Source: Sulfuritalea sp. (GTDB taxonomy: Bacteria > Pseudomonadota > Gammaproteobacteria > Burkholderiales > Rhodocyclaceae). Taken from it: a DNA stretch of 6,707 nucleotides. The position numbers and the translations under genes were made by a program. Positions 5,597 through 6,707 of this stretch are shown one piece after another. The notes under the pieces are model-generated. The model saw only the letters and a program-made list of their open reading frames with translations. It was not told where the DNA came from and searched no databases. Numbering within the stretch: the stretch's first letter is position 1; each line of letters starts with the position of its first letter. The stretch is taken from assembly GCA_016712985.1 (NCBI GenBank), contig JADJQA010000073.1, forward strand, positions 1 through 6,707, given 5' to 3'.

Positions 5597-6627
5597 CGAC
5601 AGATAACCCACAACGCGCCGTGGCATGGTGGCTGTTCGCCTGCTGCGCCCTGGTTTTCCTGACACTGGTCGTCGGCGGCGTCACGCGCCTGACGCATTCG
5701 GGGCTTTCCATCGTCGAATGGAAGCCCCTGATCGGCGCCCTGCCGCCGCTTTCCGAAGCGCACTGGCTGGAATTGTTTGCCAAGTACCAGCAGACGCCCG
5801 AGTTCCAGAAGGTCAATCACGACATGACGCTCGACGGCTTCAAGTTCATCTTCTGGTGGGAATGGGCGCACCGGCTTTCCGGCCGCTTCATCGGCGTGGT
5901 GTTCTTCGTGCCCTATGTCTGGTTCCTCGTCCGCGGCCAACTGCGCGGCGCGCTGGCCGGCAAGGTGTTCGGCTTCTTCATCCTCGGCGGCCTGCAAGGC
6001 GCGATGGGCTGGTACATGGTCAAGAGCGGGCTGGTGGACGATCCGCGCGTCTCGCAATACAGGCTGGCGGCGCACCTGGGACTGGCCTTCGTGCTGTTTG
6101 GCCTGATGGGCTGGACCGGGCTGGGCATGCTGCAGCCGCGCAAGGCGTCGAGCGCCGTGGCGCCGGCGCCGACTCCCGCGTCCACGACCCAACATCTCGG
6201 CAACTGGCTGGTGGCGCTGGTGTTCATCATGGTGCTGTCGGGCGCGCTGGTCGCCGGCATCCGCGCCGGACTGGCCTACAACACCTTCCCGCTGATGAAC
6301 GGACATTTCGTCCCGCCCGAGATCTTCATGGTCGAGCCGCTGTGGCTGAACTTCTTCACCAACATGGCAACGGTGCAGTTCAACCATCGGATGCTCGCCT
6401 GGTTGCTGATGGCGCTGGTCCCGTGGTTTGCCTGGCGCATCTGGCGCGAGTCGCCCGCCGCGCGACCCGCCGCGGTGGCGCTGACGCTCTGGCTGGCGGT
6501 GCAGATGGGCCTCGGCATCGCGACGCTGCTGCTGCAAGTGCCGGTGGCTCTCGGCGCCGCCCATCAGGCCGGCGCGATGGTTCTCTTCGGCCTGGTGATC
6601 TGGGCCAATCACTCGATCCGGCGATAG
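5587..6627 (+). CDS. ctaA: Heme A synthase (COX15/CtaA family)
   Basis: The product is 346 residues, an integral inner-membrane protein with about eight transmembrane helices arranged as two related halves. Heme A synthase oxidises the C8 methyl of heme O to a formyl group, giving the heme A needed by aa3-type cytochrome c oxidases. Four conserved heme-ligand-type histidines are visible: His95 (EWAHRLSGR) and His163 (RLAAHLGLA) in the first half, and His267 (QFNHRM) and His326 (GAAHQAG) in the second. VGGVTRLTHSGLSIVEWKP (29-47) and FKFIFWWEWAHR (85-96) are typical of the COX15-like branch. A linker rich in Ala and Pro (about 186-200) joins the halves. The ATG at 5587 overlaps the last codons of moaC; a second in-frame ATG at 5593 forms an ATGA overlap with the moaC stop and is an equally good start (344 residues). 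Neither has a strong Shine-Dalgarno, which fits translational coupling. No oxidase genes are visible nearby. Confidence 0.95.
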   Translation: MQMTTDNPQRAVAWWLFACCALVFLTLVVGGVTRLTHSGLSIVEWKPLIGALPPLSEAHWLELFAKYQQTPEFQKVNHDMTLDGFKFIFWWEWAHRLSGRFIGVVFFVPYVWFLVRGQLRGALAGKVFGFFILGGLQGAMGWYMVKSGLVDDPRVSQYRLAAHLGLAFVLFGLMGWTGLGMLQPRKASSAVAPAPTPASTTQHLGNWLVALVFIMVLSGALVAGIRAGLAYNTFPLMNGHFVPPEIFMVEPLWLNFFTNMATVQFNHRMLAWLLMALVPWFAWRIWRESPAARPAAVALTLWLAVQMGLGIATLLLQVPVALGAAHQAGAMVLFGLVIWANHSIRR

Positions 6628-6707
6628 CGGTCTGCTGGCTGGCGAGTGTCCGGGGCGACTTGATAGAGCGTTTCTCGTCGATACCGTCCAAGGGCAGTCA
6701 GGCGGGA
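6628..6707. other. Sequence after ctaA, nothing recognised
   Basis: These 80 bp follow the TAG of ctaA and reach the window edge. No terminator hairpin with a T run, RNA gene or convincing coding start was seen on either strand. A short minus-strand frame overlapping the end of ctaA is arginine- and proline-rich and looks like an antisense shadow. Confidence 0.5.

Noticed and set aside
5012..5665. 218-residue N-terminal extension of the M48 protease frame
   Set aside because: It is antisense to moaC and lies before a clear signal peptide that begins at 5011.
5485..6612. 375-codon minus-strand frame opposite ctaA
   Set aside because: His-, Gln- and Arg-rich shadow of a membrane protein gene with clear conserved histidines on the plus strand.
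6628..6707. Terminator after ctaA
   Set aside because: I looked for a GC stem followed by a T run on both strands and found none.

Overview
The window is GC-rich chromosomal DNA. Dense non-overlapping gene packing, a BepA-type outer-membrane protease and a COX15/CtaA heme A synthase point to a Gram-negative, aerobically respiring proteobacterium. My best guess is a betaproteobacterium, possibly Rhodocyclales-like, but this is inference from gene style and not from a marker gene.

Layout: two gene groups diverge from a 48-bp intergenic gap at 5012-5059. Leftwards (minus strand) runs bepA (a periplasmic M48 metalloprotease with TPRs), then 4 nt later a CbbQ/NirQ/NorQ-family AAA+ ATPase. After a 175-bp gap holding a large imperfect inverted repeat comes its usual partner, a CbbO/NorD-type von Willebrand factor A (VWA) protein. 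Rightwards (plus strand) runs moaC (molybdopterin precursor synthesis), whose stop codon overlaps the start of ctaA/COX15 (heme A synthase). The last 80 bp hold nothing I can recognise.

Directly downstream of the VWA gene, the first ~438 bases hold wreckage of a mobile accessory module. There is a frameshifted minimal nucleotidyltransferase (MntA-type antitoxin, motif GSX10DXD intact) without a visible start codon. Next comes a HEPN toxin (HepT-type) remnant that has lost its N-terminal part but still carries the RX4HXY motif. This runs in frame into what looks like a piece of a reverse transcriptase that continues off the left edge. It is the most unusual part of the window.

The AAA+/VWA pair is expected to form a MoxR-type remodelling complex of the kind that activates Rubisco (CbbQO) or nitric oxide reductase (NorQD). 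Neither target enzyme is in the window, so its client is undetermined. moaC and ctaA both serve cofactor synthesis (molybdenum cofactor, heme A) and are probably co-transcribed. No tRNA, rRNA, CRISPR array or intact mobile element was seen.
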